DNA of 50,475 nucleotides, taken from the NCBI GenBank assembly GCA_900290245.1, contig OKRB01000115.1, forward strand, positions 1-50,475, in the 5' to 3' direction. The stretch comes from Candidatus Sulfuritelmatomonas gaucii (GTDB lineage Bacteria; Acidobacteriota; Terriglobia; Terriglobales; Acidobacteriaceae). The notes beneath the pieces are model-generated. The model ran no database searches and was not told the origin of the DNA. It worked only from the letters and a program-made list of their open reading frames with translations. A program made the position numbers and the translations under genes. Below are positions 1-8,799 of this stretch, one piece after another; the first letter of the stretch is position 1; each line of letters opens with the position of its first letter.

Positions 1-1
1 G

Positions 2-1117
2 GGAGAAGTTGTCAGCTTCAGCGTCAATATTCCTGCTGATGATGTCGAATGGCAATTGTCTCCCGTGGATATCAAGAATGCAAATATTGGCTCGATTTTG
101 GATTCCGGCCTCTATAGCGCACCTGAAAAGGTAGGCGCGATTACAAGTGTTATCGTGACCGCCATTCGAAGGAGCAACAGGCAACAGACTGCATCCAGTC
201 AGCTTATTCTGAAACCCAACGCCGGAACGACTCTGGGCACGTATTACACAGGGAATAATCCAGAAGAAATAGCCGTGGGCGGAGATGGCAATCTCTGGAT
301 TACAAATTGGGGTGAAAATACACTATCCGAGCTTTCTCCGAGCGGAATGTTGCTTGGAAAGTATCCAACCGGATTGAAGCCGGAAGGTGTCGCTGTTGGT
401 GCTTCAGGGAACATTTGGATCGCCAATAATAACGAAGCAAGCTTGATGCTCTATTCTCCGGCGGGCACATTGCTCAAGACAGTTTCCGTTGGAAGTAAAC
501 CACATGATATTGCGATTGACCAGGGCGGGGATTTGTGGGTTACAGATGATGGACTCGACAAGTTGTTCAGAGTTTCCTCTGACGGAACAGTTTTAGCTTC
601 CTATGCGGCGGGATCGAATCCCCATGGGGTGGCGATTGATGACAGGGGAAATATTTGGGTCGTGAGCAACGCGACGAGTCAAATCTTGAAATTCGCCGCT
701 TCTGGAAATTTTATAGGAGCCTATAACGCGGGAACTTATCCAGTATACGTCGCAATTGATAAGTCTGGTAATATCTGGACTCCAAGTACCATGAATGAAG
801 GAACCTCGGACGCAGACGCAATTGTTTCAAAGCTGTCTCTGCAGGGGGATATTCTTGGCTCATTCCCTGCGGGAAGAAATGGGTGGGGAATTCAGATCGA
901 TAAATCTGGTTATGTATGGGTTATCAATGGTCTGACGAGCACGATCGTTTTGGAAGCAGGGTCGCTTACGCGCATGTCTCCAAAAGGAGAACTCATTGGA
1001 AGTTATCCATTGGGGATAGATCCAATGTGGTTGGCAACCGATCACCAAGGGGATCTTTGGGCTACTAATTCCGGCGCAAATAATGTCAGCCAGGTATCTG
1101 GTGGTTGTAAGAAATGA
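2..1117 (+). CDS. NHL/Vgb-like beta-propeller protein, 5' truncated
   Basis: The reading frame is open from base 2, so the gene starts upstream of the window; the TTG at 56 is not a real start. The first 50 or so residues resemble the end of a bacterial Ig-like domain (ending in a GLYSAPEKVG-type motif and a VIVTA strand), often found before lectin-like or propeller domains in Acidobacteriota surface proteins. After this come about seven repeats of roughly 40-45 residues, each with a G-x-[IL]-W-[IV]-x-N/D core such as GNLWITNWGENTL and GNIWIANNNEASL. This is the NHL/streptogramin-lyase (Vgb) type of beta-propeller. The catalytic residues of true Vgb cannot be confirmed, and most such proteins are extracellular binding proteins. 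It ends with TGA at 1115-1117 after a Cys-rich SGGCKK tail. Function is unknown beyond the fold. Confidence 0.75.
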   Translation, partial: GEVVSFSVNIPADDVEWQLSPVDIKNANIGSILDSGLYSAPEKVGAITSVIVTAIRRSNRQQTASSQLILKPNAGTTLGTYYTGNNPEEIAVGGDGNLWITNWGENTLSELSPSGMLLGKYPTGLKPEGVAVGASGNIWIANNNEASLMLYSPAGTLLKTVSVGSKPHDIAIDQGGDLWVTDDGLDKLFRVSSDGTVLASYAAGSNPHGVAIDDRGNIWVVSNATSQILKFAASGNFIGAYNAGTYPVYVAIDKSGNIWTPSTMNEGTSDADAIVSKLSLQGDILGSFPAGRNGWGIQIDKSGYVWVINGLTSTIVLEAGSLTRMSPKGELIGSYPLGIDPMWLATDHQGDLWATNSGANNVSQVSGGCKK

Positions 1118-1279
1118 GATTCTGGGGCTCATCTTGGCCCGAGAAATTGGTCATTCATCTCTCTAGGATTCGGCAAACAAAAGGTAAGCGTACATCGAGT
1201 TACAGCAGCCCCTATTGACACGAGTGGAGTGTATCATCAGTTGTCCACTTATTTTTGGTGGACACTTGATGAATGTGTT

Positions 1280-1400
1280 TTAGGCGGCCTGAGAAGAGTG
1301 GATCTGGAGCGATGCAGCCATATTCCAGGGCAGCAGATCCTGGATCTTGCTGATGGTGACCTGCCCCCGGAAAACTCCGCCATTTAGAACTGAAGTTCTC
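1280..1400 (-). pseudogene. decayed transposase C-terminus (possibly IS66 family)
   Basis: On the minus strand an open stretch of about 40 codons ends in TAA at 1280-1282. Its translation contains ISKIQDLLPWN, similar to the RI-x-ELLPWNW tail of IS66-type transposases. No start codon, catalytic domain or accessory genes are present. Just beyond the stop, 1232-1255 forms a short inverted repeat (TGTCCAC, spacer, GTGGACA), which may be a remnant IS end or a simple hairpin. The fragment abuts the 3' end of the fusion gene at 1457. The family assignment rests on one short motif. Confidence 0.3.
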
Positions 1401-1456
1401 TCGTACACCTTGCCCTTCGGCGGCTTGATTGCTTGCTGACCTCCTTCAAAATTGGG

Positions 1457-4400
1457 TTAAAGCGACTGGTCCGGCCCGAACTCGCACAAACCTGTTACAT
1501 ATTCCGCCGACCCGTCGCGCAGCCAGGAGTCCAATTGGGCTGGTTCCTTCAGTTGCTGTCCGCGAATCCGCGGCACCACGGCGTACTCGCAGGCCATATG
1601 AGGCAGGGCTGTCATGTCTCCCCAGAGCTTCTCAAATTGCGCGACGGGGAAGATGTCCTCTTGTCCCTTGCCCCACCGCTTTTTCACGTCCTTCAGAGTG
1701 ATGTAAGTCGGCATGCGGGCGCCCATGGCGCGAACCGCGCTCACCACCTTGTCTTGATTCCGCAAGTCGTCCCTGCTCAGACCAAAAACCTGAAGTAATC
1801 CATCAATTTCTATCCAGAAAGTATTGGAGTTATAGTAGGAAAGCTTGAACTCAGTCTCTTCGGAAGGCAGGGCCATACCTTCGATCAGGCGCATTCGGCC
1901 ATCAACAGCTGCGAGGCCGCCGCCATGGTCCTCGATCCGTCTCGTGACAACCTCCGCCGTCATCGTTGCTTTGCGCTTGATATGCCAACCTAAGATTCCC
2001 GGGTCGAGGTCGGCGCCCACGGTGTCGATGTTATGGACCATCAGGTGGCGCAGATTGGGATGCGCCTCCAGCATCTGCAACAGAACGCCACTGCGAAAGA
2101 GATTCGGCACCTCGTACCAGTGCCCGACAGGATGCAGACATTGCAGCGGAAGATTATCAATATAGTTGCTTCCCTCACCGGATTGCCGCGCCCAGGCAAT
2201 CAGCGCCGCATGCACGCTGTCACGGACCTTTTGTGCCTGGGCATCCAGTATCTGTTGCGGTGTGTCCTCCCAGGCAAAACGCAGGTCCCGGACGGTTGGT
2301 ATCAGTCGCAACCCTACACTCTGGCCGGCCGAGAGAAACCACGGCCCGGCGTAGCCATACGCCGCTTCGCGCCGCATTTGCTCGTCAATCGGCCGATGGG
2401 TTAAATAGCTGGTTGTGATCACATGGGGAACTTTGCAGCCGTAAAGCCTCCTCGCCCGCCGGCTCTTCGCCAGATGGACTTCGAGAAATGTGCGCTGCTT
2501 CCCCGCCAACCGGCAGAACGGGACCAGAGCCTTCACAACGCCTGCTCCCCGGGTCCAGCGACTTCCCGCGCCCCCGCTGAGCGTGACCACCGCAACCGCG
2601 CCCGCAGCGAGCGCCTCTTCTCCCATCGCGCGAAGGTGGACGTCTGCCTCCTGCCTCGCGTCAAACAGATGATCTTCCGTTGTCACATCCTCGATCTGGA
2701 TCGATGCCGGAATCCGGTTTTGCGCCAACCCGATCTGTCCCGCGCGCATCTCTGCCTGGATCCGCTCATGCTCGACCGCATCGAAGCCATATTGCGCGAG
2801 CAGTGATTCAAGTGATTCGCCGTTCTCTTCTCCGTGAGCAACGTGCGGCAAAAGCCGGTCAAGAAGGCTCCGGGTCCGGCCCAAAGCGCCCGGCACGTCA
2901 CGACAGAGCGAACTGAAACGCTCGAGATCAGTCCGCTCACAGGCCGTGAGCAGCCGCTGATCTTTCCGTAGAAGCGTGGGCAGAATGATGTTGTAGTAGC
3001 CATCAGGCAAGATCGCGGCACCGCCTGTCTTCAGTTCGGCAATTGTTCCGCGCTCATTGATCGAGAAATCGTAGACCACCGGCTCGATGGCAAAAGCCAC
3101 TCCGTCGGCGAGCCTGCTACTGATCTCCCGCATCAGGGCTTCTAGGTGGTTCTGCGCCTCGGGCTTCCGAACCGGATTGAAGATGAATCCCATCCCGCCG
3201 CCCGACATCCCCCCGAGCATCCAGAATCCCCAAAAGGCATCTCCATATGCCGCATGGACCTCGCGAATGAGAGTTTCTGTATAAAGGTTGCTGGCCCAAG
3301 GAATGATGCTCTGGATCGGTCCGTCAAAGTTTCGCTGCGTGGCCGCGCCAATCGCGTGCACGTCTCCGCTTCGCAAGTCGCCAATGATTTCATCTAGGAT
3401 CCTGCATGCTGTCAGCCGGGCTGCCCATTCGGCATCCGAGCGAAGCAGGTATCTTTCCGTCACCATTTCGAGGACGGGCCCCACATCCTGCGCCATTCCC
3501 CCATGCACCAGGACGAGGCTTTGTTGAAGCCGCTCGCGGGTCTCGGCGCTCACCTGCGACTCGTCGAGAATGCGGTGGTTGGGCAATAACCTGCCCCGAC
3601 TGATGCCAAACTCCGGATCCTCCTCGGTTGCCAGCACTCCTTCGATGAGCTTGATCCCCGGCCACACGCCGCCAGAATCCTGCCACCCGCCGCCCGATCC
3701 TCCCAGCCACTCACCGAGAATAGCGCGCGCAGCCACCAGGCGGCGCTCGGGCTCGCTCAAGGGACCCGTCAAAGACACTGCCTGCCCTGTGGCGCGCATG
3801 CAGACTGTGATCAGCGAAGCAAGTAGGGTCGTGGAGACTGCAAGCCGGGAACCCTTGGGAATGTTGTTCACCTTGCTGACGATCTCAATGCCGAGACCGT
3901 CACGCTGCATCAACTGCGCAAGCACCGCGGGGAGCAGCTGACCCGAACCTTCCAGCCCCGGCGGAACGATTCCCGAGGCGATCACCGCTGCTTTCACTAG
4001 GCCAAGATAGTCGCGGCCAAAGTCGAAGAGTTCCTGCAGATCGCTGATCTCCGCCGTCGCATCCAGATCGACGCTGACGAGGCGGATCACTGGGCGATCG
4101 ATTACGCGGAGATATGCCTCGACAGGCGGTTTGGGTTTGCCGGCGTCCGATCCATGAATCGCCAGGTCGATGGAGACATTTAGCACCCGCGCCATTTCCG
4201 GCAGATCCATACCGAGAAAAAAGATGTCGCTCCAACCGCTGTGGCTCAGATCCATCCGCACCGGCGTATTTTCGCGCAAAATCGGAAACGGCTCTCCGGC
4301 ACTGCGCTGCAGCAGGTCCCCGCGCATGCGCAGCGCGTAGTCAGCCGGATGCCCGGTGCGGAACATCCATTGATTGCCGCGGACCGACCGCACACTCCGC

Positions 4401-4804
4401 CGAACCTGTTCGGCCAGGGTCTGGAATGCGAGCCCGCGATATGCCGCGGCCAGCGAGCTGGAAAGACCGTCGCTCAATCCCTCCGCCGTCTGGGCGCCGA
4501 GAAAGATGCCGATGGCCTCCTCATATCGTCGCGTCAAAAGCTTCTCGTAGCCGCGAAACGGAATCAACGTCTTGCCGTTCGTGGTCGCCCCTTGCCTTTT
4601 CGGCAGATGGAAACGGTGGATCGCATAAAGAAAGAAGAGCGCCCTCACGCGCTCGTAGAGATTTTTGCTTGAGCGCCTCAGCTTCTCGAGCTCTGCGGCT
4701 TCGGCCAGCAGTTGTTCCGTGGTTGCGGTGCGGCAGAACGCGTCGAGGGAACGGTTGCGGATCGCAGGATCGGCAGCGGTGATGATCGTCCACAGCCCAC
4801 TCAC
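1457..4804 (-). CDS. GHMP kinase-like / UDPGP-type nucleotidyltransferase fusion
   Basis: A protein of 1,115 residues with two recognisable parts. Residues about 180-570 look like a GHMP-family sugar kinase of the L-fucokinase/heptokinase type: a degenerate motif 2 (IPKGSRLAVST, 315-325), GGSGGGWQDSGG (368-379) and a glycine-rich motif 3 (GGMSGGGMGF, 531-540). Residues about 735-1060 look like a UDPGP-type sugar-1-phosphate nucleotidyltransferase: LSGGAGSRW (742-750) with K758 nearby, and NSNTFWIEID, like the NTNNLW motif of UDP-glucose pyrophosphorylases. The start is GTG at 4804, in a 4-bp GTGA overlap with the upstream galU-like gene, so the two are translationally coupled. A plausible role is salvage of a sugar via sugar-1-phosphate to a nucleotide sugar. 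The sugar cannot be told from sequence. The domain order is the reverse of the known fucokinase/GDP-fucose pyrophosphorylase FKP. The altered motif 2 (G to R, GTSS to AVST) raises doubt that the kinase half is active. Confidence 0.7.
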   Translation of the reverse strand: MSGLWTIITAADPAIRNRSLDAFCRTATTEQLLAEAAELEKLRRSSKNLYERVRALFFLYAIHRFHLPKRQGATTNGKTLIPFRGYEKLLTRRYEEAIGIFLGAQTAEGLSDGLSSSLAAAYRGLAFQTLAEQVRRSVRSVRGNQWMFRTGHPADYALRMRGDLLQRSAGEPFPILRENTPVRMDLSHSGWSDIFFLGMDLPEMARVLNVSIDLAIHGSDAGKPKPPVEAYLRVIDRPVIRLVSVDLDATAEISDLQELFDFGRDYLGLVKAAVIASGIVPPGLEGSGQLLPAVLAQLMQRDGLGIEIVSKVNNIPKGSRLAVSTTLLASLITVCMRATGQAVSLTGPLSEPERRLVAARAILGEWLGGSGGGWQDSGGVWPGIKLIEGVLATEEDPEFGISRGRLLPNHRILDESQVSAETRERLQQSLVLVHGGMAQDVGPVLEMVTERYLLRSDAEWAARLTACRILDEIIGDLRSGDVHAIGAATQRNFDGPIQSIIPWASNLYTETLIREVHAAYGDAFWGFWMLGGMSGGGMGFIFNPVRKPEAQNHLEALMREISSRLADGVAFAIEPVVYDFSINERGTIAELKTGGAAILPDGYYNIILPTLLRKDQRLLTACERTDLERFSSLCRDVPGALGRTRSLLDRLLPHVAHGEENGESLESLLAQYGFDAVEHERIQAEMRAGQIGLAQNRIPASIQIEDVTTEDHLFDARQEADVHLRAMGEEALAAGAVAVVTLSGGAGSRWTRGAGVVKALVPFCRLAGKQRTFLEVHLAKSRRARRLYGCKVPHVITTSYLTHRPIDEQMRREAAYGYAGPWFLSAGQSVGLRLIPTVRDLRFAWEDTPQQILDAQAQKVRDSVHAALIAWARQSGEGSNYIDNLPLQCLHPVGHWYEVPNLFRSGVLLQMLEAHPNLRHLMVHNIDTVGADLDPGILGWHIKRKATMTAEVVTRRIEDHGGGLAAVDGRMRLIEGMALPSEETEFKLSYYNSNTFWIEIDGLLQVFGLSRDDLRNQDKVVSAVRAMGARMPTYITLKDVKKRWGKGQEDIFPVAQFEKLWGDMTALPHMACEYAVVPRIRGQQLKEPAQLDSWLRDGSAEYVTGLCEFGPDQSL

Positions 4805-5676
4805 GCTTTCGCCCCTTTCGCCGAGAGCATCTGGCGAGTAGCAAGAACCTGGATCAGCTGGGTCAGGACTTCGTCTCGATCATCTCCGTTGAGCGCCAGG
4901 GCAAGCTGGGCAACAAACAATCCGTATTTCACTCCAACATCGAAGCGCTGCCCCGTCTGGATCATGGCCAGATATTGCTCGCGCTGGGCCAGCGCGCCGA
5001 GCGCCGTAGACAGACTTACGCGCCCCGTCGGCACCTCGGCGAGCATGGTTGAGAGGATCTCGAAGATCGCCGGCGTCAGGACGTGTATCCCGTAAAAGCA
5101 GAGATACTGCCCGCTGCGGAGGCCGGGAACAACCAGACGTTGCTCGGCTTCGGTCGGCGTCGGCTTCTCAACAACCGTGTCGACGCGATAAAAACCCGGT
5201 CTGCCCGCGACCGGCTGGCCGCCGACGGTGCCGAAAAAAGGAAGCAGGCTTTCTCGCGTCACCTGCACGGCAGAAATTGCACATCCCTCCGTCGAGGCCG
5301 CTTCGACCAGTCGTTTTGCGCTGCCGCTCTGCTCCGTCCCGACGTAGATGTGGTCGCCAACGAAATGCAAGAAGGGCTCGTCTTTGACAAAGCGCTGGGC
5401 ACATAGCACCGCATGCGCGTAGCCCCGCGTTTCCCTCTGCTCAACAAAGGTCAGCCGCGCACCATCGTTTGTCAGCAACCTTTTGTAAGGCTCCTCGTCA
5501 CCCGGCCACACCACGATGCAGATGTCACGAATGCCCGCAAGTACCGCTTCGCCCACCACAAGGCTCAGCACCGAGCGCTCCTTGCCCTGCTGGTCGAAGA
5601 GGGTCTGCATGGGCAGGTTGCGCTGGTCCTTGCCCGCCGCGGTGATCACTGCCTTTCTGATTTGCATGTCGAACAT
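4801..5676 (-). CDS. divergent GalU-like nucleotidyltransferase
   Basis: About 291 residues from an ATG at 5676. A GTG at 5703 also opens the frame, but family proteins start close to the IRKAVI strand, so the ATG is preferred. The fold signature of bacterial UTP-glucose-1-phosphate uridylyltransferases is present: IRKAVITAAG at the N-terminus, VEKPTPTEA in the middle and FDVGVKYG near the C-terminus. The usual nucleotide-binding loop AAGxGTRxLPxTK reads AAGKDQRNLPMQ here, so the GT pair is lost (DQ in its place) and the Lys is absent. It could be a non-catalytic or regulatory partner, or an enzyme with changed chemistry. It is upstream of, and overlaps by 4 bp, the fusion gene that carries its own UDPGP-type domain, so two nucleotidyltransferase-like proteins of different classes are made from one transcript. 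Confidence 0.65.
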   Translation of the reverse strand: MFDMQIRKAVITAAGKDQRNLPMQTLFDQQGKERSVLSLVVGEAVLAGIRDICIVVWPGDEEPYKRLLTNDGARLTFVEQRETRGYAHAVLCAQRFVKDEPFLHFVGDHIYVGTEQSGSAKRLVEAASTEGCAISAVQVTRESLLPFFGTVGGQPVAGRPGFYRVDTVVEKPTPTEAEQRLVVPGLRSGQYLCFYGIHVLTPAIFEILSTMLAEVPTGRVSLSTALGALAQREQYLAMIQTGQRFDVGVKYGLFVAQLALALNGDDRDEVLTQLIQVLATRQMLSAKGAKA

Positions 5677-6156
5677 TCTACAGCGCCAACCCCCTTGGGC
5701 CACCGCGCATTATCGCAACCCTGGCTCGACGCATCATTTCAGAGAAAATCCATGGCAGGCTGGCTCACATGCGCATTTTCCCACCGAATACGACCGTTTC
5801 CAGCGCGTTCTTGAAAGGCCCGTCTCCACGTCACATCAGCCCACTCATAATCTTGATGAGAAGCGTCCCAGTTCGAGTGTCCACGGAGGCATTACAGACG
5901 ACCATTTGCATGACCCTGAATATAGAGTTGTCGATCGTGATAAGGTTAAGTCGATAAAAAATCGAGACTGCTTCGCCTAGAACTTGCAATTCCCTACAAA
6001 ATTCAGAGGTTTATTATCGACATTATTCAGAGGCTTTTTTGAGTTTTTCATGAATTTTGAATTGCGAATAAACTACGAACGAACTGAAGCCAGAGATTCG
6101 CTTGCAATCAGAATGCGACAACTCAATTCTGTTCGGAGGTGTGCGTCAGTGACGCT
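5677..6156. other. intergenic region, nothing recognised
   Basis: About 480 bp between two minus-strand genes. Open frames here are short and lack coding character. The part 5920-6080 is AT-rich relative to its surroundings and probably includes promoter DNA for the galU-like operon. A 13-bp palindrome (GCGTCAGTGACGC, 6143-6155) sits just after the cfa stop, with no T-tract. No gene, RNA or terminator could be supported. Confidence 0.4.
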
Positions 6157-7479
6157 TCAGCATGGTTTCACCAGAGGTTGGTGCGCGGCTGAAGTTGGCT
6201 TGTTGTTTCCCTTCGCGCGGTTGGCGTACCAGTCTTCGCGAACCAGCGGCATCCGGCTGCGGCCGCGGTCAAGCCTACTGAGAAGAACCTGATGAATGGC
6301 GATTCGGCCGCTCTGGAAGGCCGCAGCGGATCCCGCAGTGTAAAGCAGCCAGATCCGGTAGGTGGCTTCCGGAACGAGATTGAGCAGCACAGCCTGGTTT
6401 TTCTGGAGTCCCTCAACCCATTTGCGCAGTGTGAGTTCGTAATGCTCGCGCAGGTTCTCGACGTCGCGCACTTCGAAGCCCGCGCCCTCCGCAGCATTGA
6501 TCGCCTCGGTGATGGTCACAAGTCTCCCATCCGGGAAGACATACCGATCGATGAAGGAGTGCTTGGGTGATGGCGCCGATTGAGAGCGAGCGATTCCGTG
6601 GTTGAGAAGTGTACCGCCCGGCTTGAGCAACCCGTGCACGGTGGCAAAGTATATTGGCAGATTCGGCAATCCAACGTGCTCGAACATCCCGATGCTCGCG
6701 ATCTTGTCAAATGATCCACGGAGCTCTTCGCAATGGCGATAGTCACGATGCTCAATGGTGCATGAGTCAGCCAGTCCGGCATCCCGAATTCTCTGATTTG
6801 CAACGTCCGCCTGTTCGCGGCTGAGAGTGATTCCATGAGCCTGCGTGCCATAGCGGCAGGCGGCGTGCAGGACCAGGCTTCCCCATCCGCAACCGACGTC
6901 GAGAAAGCGCTCGTTCCGCTTCAGCCGCAGCTTACGGCAAATCAAGTCGAACTTCTGCTCCTGAGCGGAGTCGAGGGAATCATCCGCGCTGCGAAAATAC
7001 GCGCAGGAGTACCCGAGCGCTTCACCCAGCCATGGGCGATAAAACGCAACTGGTAGATTGTAGTGGTACGAGATCGATGCCAGGTCCCGGGCCTTAGAGT
7101 GCTTCGCCCCATGCTTGAACCAGCGCCTCAGGCTCAATGCATTCGCCAGAATACTTTGGAAGGCTTTCTGCCGAAGGCCGCGAGGCCGTCCCATCAGGTA
7201 CTCTGCGATGCCAAACGCTGAGAAGAGGTCGCCCCCAACATCCAGTTCCTTGCGGACGAATGCTTCTCCCAGAGTGATCTCGTCAGCGCCGGCGGCAAGA
7301 GATGCCAAGGCATCGGGTGCGTTGATCACCAGAGTGCATACGCCACCATCTGATCCGTAGTCCCATTGCCATCCGTTCCAAAGCCGAATCGAGAATTCCG
7401 GACCATCGTATCCACTGAACAGGTCGGCTAGTTGCTTGCCAAGCCGCTTCTCGCGAGATGCTGATGGATCGCTGCTCAT
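6157..7479 (-). CDS. cfa: cyclopropane-fatty-acyl-phospholipid synthase
   Basis: Transfers a methylene from S-adenosylmethionine to unsaturated acyl chains of membrane phospholipids, a stationary-phase, acid and stress adaptation. The 440-residue product has the family layout: an N-terminal lipid-binding region (about 1-150, with ITLGEAFVRKELDVGGD), then a class I methyltransferase domain with motif I FLDVGCGWGSL, post-I GITLSREQ, the conserved IGMFEHVG, and SFIDRYVFPDG. The frame is open to 7662, but the extra 61 residues are low-complexity and unlike the family, so the ATG at 7479 is chosen; no strong Shine-Dalgarno is visible. It stands alone, separated from the upstream nusG-like gene by a terminator at 7736-7771. 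Confidence 0.9.
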   Translation of the reverse strand: MSSDPSASREKRLGKQLADLFSGYDGPEFSIRLWNGWQWDYGSDGGVCTLVINAPDALASLAAGADEITLGEAFVRKELDVGGDLFSAFGIAEYLMGRPRGLRQKAFQSILANALSLRRWFKHGAKHSKARDLASISYHYNLPVAFYRPWLGEALGYSCAYFRSADDSLDSAQEQKFDLICRKLRLKRNERFLDVGCGWGSLVLHAACRYGTQAHGITLSREQADVANQRIRDAGLADSCTIEHRDYRHCEELRGSFDKIASIGMFEHVGLPNLPIYFATVHGLLKPGGTLLNHGIARSQSAPSPKHSFIDRYVFPDGRLVTITEAINAAEGAGFEVRDVENLREHYELTLRKWVEGLQKNQAVLLNLVPEATYRIWLLYTAGSAAAFQSGRIAIHQVLLSRLDRGRSRMPLVREDWYANRAKGNNKPTSAAHQPLVKPC

Positions 7480-7735
7480 ATTTGAACTCGATGAAATTGT
7501 CCAGCAGAATGTTGTTTGGGGACCCGTCATCCATGGCTGCCTGAGCCCTTCCAAACCAGGTTGGGGCTGGGCCGAATAGCGGCTCCGTTCCCAGCCCGTC
7601 GGCTTGCGCGGCCGGTGCAGCCTTGCACAGTGGTCGGTCGGACCGGACCGTCCAATGCCCACCGGCTGTCATTATTATCCCAACCCGCAGCCTTTGCCTA
7701 CAGTTCGATTCGTCGGCAATTGGTCCATGAACGGC

Positions 7736-7771
7736 AAAGAAAAAGCCTGCGCCCGAGAATCGGGTGCAGGC
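7736..7771 (-). terminator. Rho-independent terminator of the nusG-like gene
   Basis: Reading the minus strand, an 11-bp stem (7761-7771 with 7745-7755, one mismatched or wobble pair) closes a 5-nt loop and is followed by TTTTTCTTT (7744-7736). It lies about 95 bp after the stop of the antiterminator-like gene and before cfa, so the two are separate units. Confidence 0.7.
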
Positions 7772-7864
7772 CAAAGATATGACGCAGGGTGAGACGATGA
7801 CCAACCGTCGGCTTGTCAGGGTAACGACGGTAACTCAATGTGCAGTCAATGGGGCAGAATCCGA

Positions 7865-8416
7865 TCAGGCATGCAAGAAAGCTAAAGCGCGATCAAAGCT
7901 GTAGTTCGCGTCGCTGATGGAACTGCCGAGGACCTCGACGTCGAGCAAATCCGTTTCGAGCGAGAAGCTTTGCCGGACAGTGGCAAGTGAAATTACGACT
8001 TTGCAGCGTTGCCGAAGCTGAGTAACAATTCCTTCGACTCCGGCAAAGGCGCCTTCACGCACGCGCACCGGCATGCCTACGTTGACGCTGGGATGGGGGC
8101 GCAGGATGCAGCCACTTTCGAGCCCCTGTCGGATTCTGGAAATCTCTTCTGAAGTCACCAATCCGCTGTCGGAGTTACCCAGGAGGCGGATGACGCCGGG
8201 TGTGGAGATGAGGGGGAGTCGATTCTGCGGCGTAAGGTGGACAAAAACGTACCCCAAAAAGAGGGGCCGTTCCAAGGTAACAGTCCGGTCGGTCCAGCGG
8301 GAGCGCTCTGTATAAAGCGGCAAATAGTGTTCCACGGAACGGATCGACAAGTGGCGTGCAACTTTGTTTTCGTGGTTTGCTACAACATGCAATACGTGCC
8401 ATGGACCCTGGTGCAT
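7865..8416 (-). CDS. NusG-like (UpxY/RfaH-type) transcription antiterminator
   Basis: A 183-residue specialised NusG paralogue. Residues 1-100 form an NGN domain (PWHVLHVVANHENKVARHL, then ERPLFLGYVFVHL, 49-61), which binds the RNA polymerase clamp. Residues about 114-135 contain a KOW-like motif (GMPVRVREGAFAGVEGIVTQL), which contacts ribosomal S10 or Rho in relatives. General NusG is longer in its linker and sits beside rplK, so this is the UpxY/RfaH-like class that usually promotes reading through leaders of surface-polysaccharide operons. No polysaccharide operon is directly downstream, so the target is probably elsewhere. It starts with ATG at 8416, has its own terminator, and is divergent from the PagL-like gene. 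Confidence 0.85.
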   Translation of the reverse strand: MHQGPWHVLHVVANHENKVARHLSIRSVEHYLPLYTERSRWTDRTVTLERPLFLGYVFVHLTPQNRLPLISTPGVIRLLGNSDSGLVTSEEISRIRQGLESGCILRPHPSVNVGMPVRVREGAFAGVEGIVTQLRQRCKVVISLATVRQSFSLETDLLDVEVLGSSISDANYSFDRALAFLHA

Positions 8417-8799
8417 CTGGAGCTCCCGGTTTCTCGAGACATAAGGGCGGTTCCCCTTTTGCCTTGTCTGATTGTCGCATGCAGCATCATGTACTGCACA
8501 TACACTCAGGCACAGGTGGGCCCCGTCGAGAAGCCTACGCGAGATCCTTGGGGAAATCGTCCTCGGCGGAGGGTTCTCCCTTCATTCCGGTCGACAGCGG
8601 GGTCGGACACGAACACACGGCTTCATCGGTGCGTCGCCACGATGGAGTCCTCTTTGTGGGAGGGGGAAGCTCCCTTTATTCTTATTACTTGATCCAGAGA
8701 CAGTTTCTATCCCGTACGTTTTGGCAGTTTCCGGCCATACGGTCTGAGAGAGAGGATGTCTTCCTGACCGCTGGAGTCCATTCGCTTTGCACCGGGAAA
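8417..8799. other. divergent promoter/leader region
   Basis: 383 bp between the nusG-like gene and the barrel gene. An open frame continues upstream of the barrel start on the plus strand, but its residues are compositionally unlike a protein and the signal peptide begins only at 8800. A weak 5-bp hairpin, GGGAG/CTCCC at 8658-8674, precedes a T-rich stretch. No clear promoter hexamers were assigned. Confidence 0.35.

Noticed and set aside
56..58. TTG at 56 as the start of the beta-propeller gene
   Set aside because: The same frame is open from base 2 and encodes a continuous Ig-like segment, so the gene begins outside the window.
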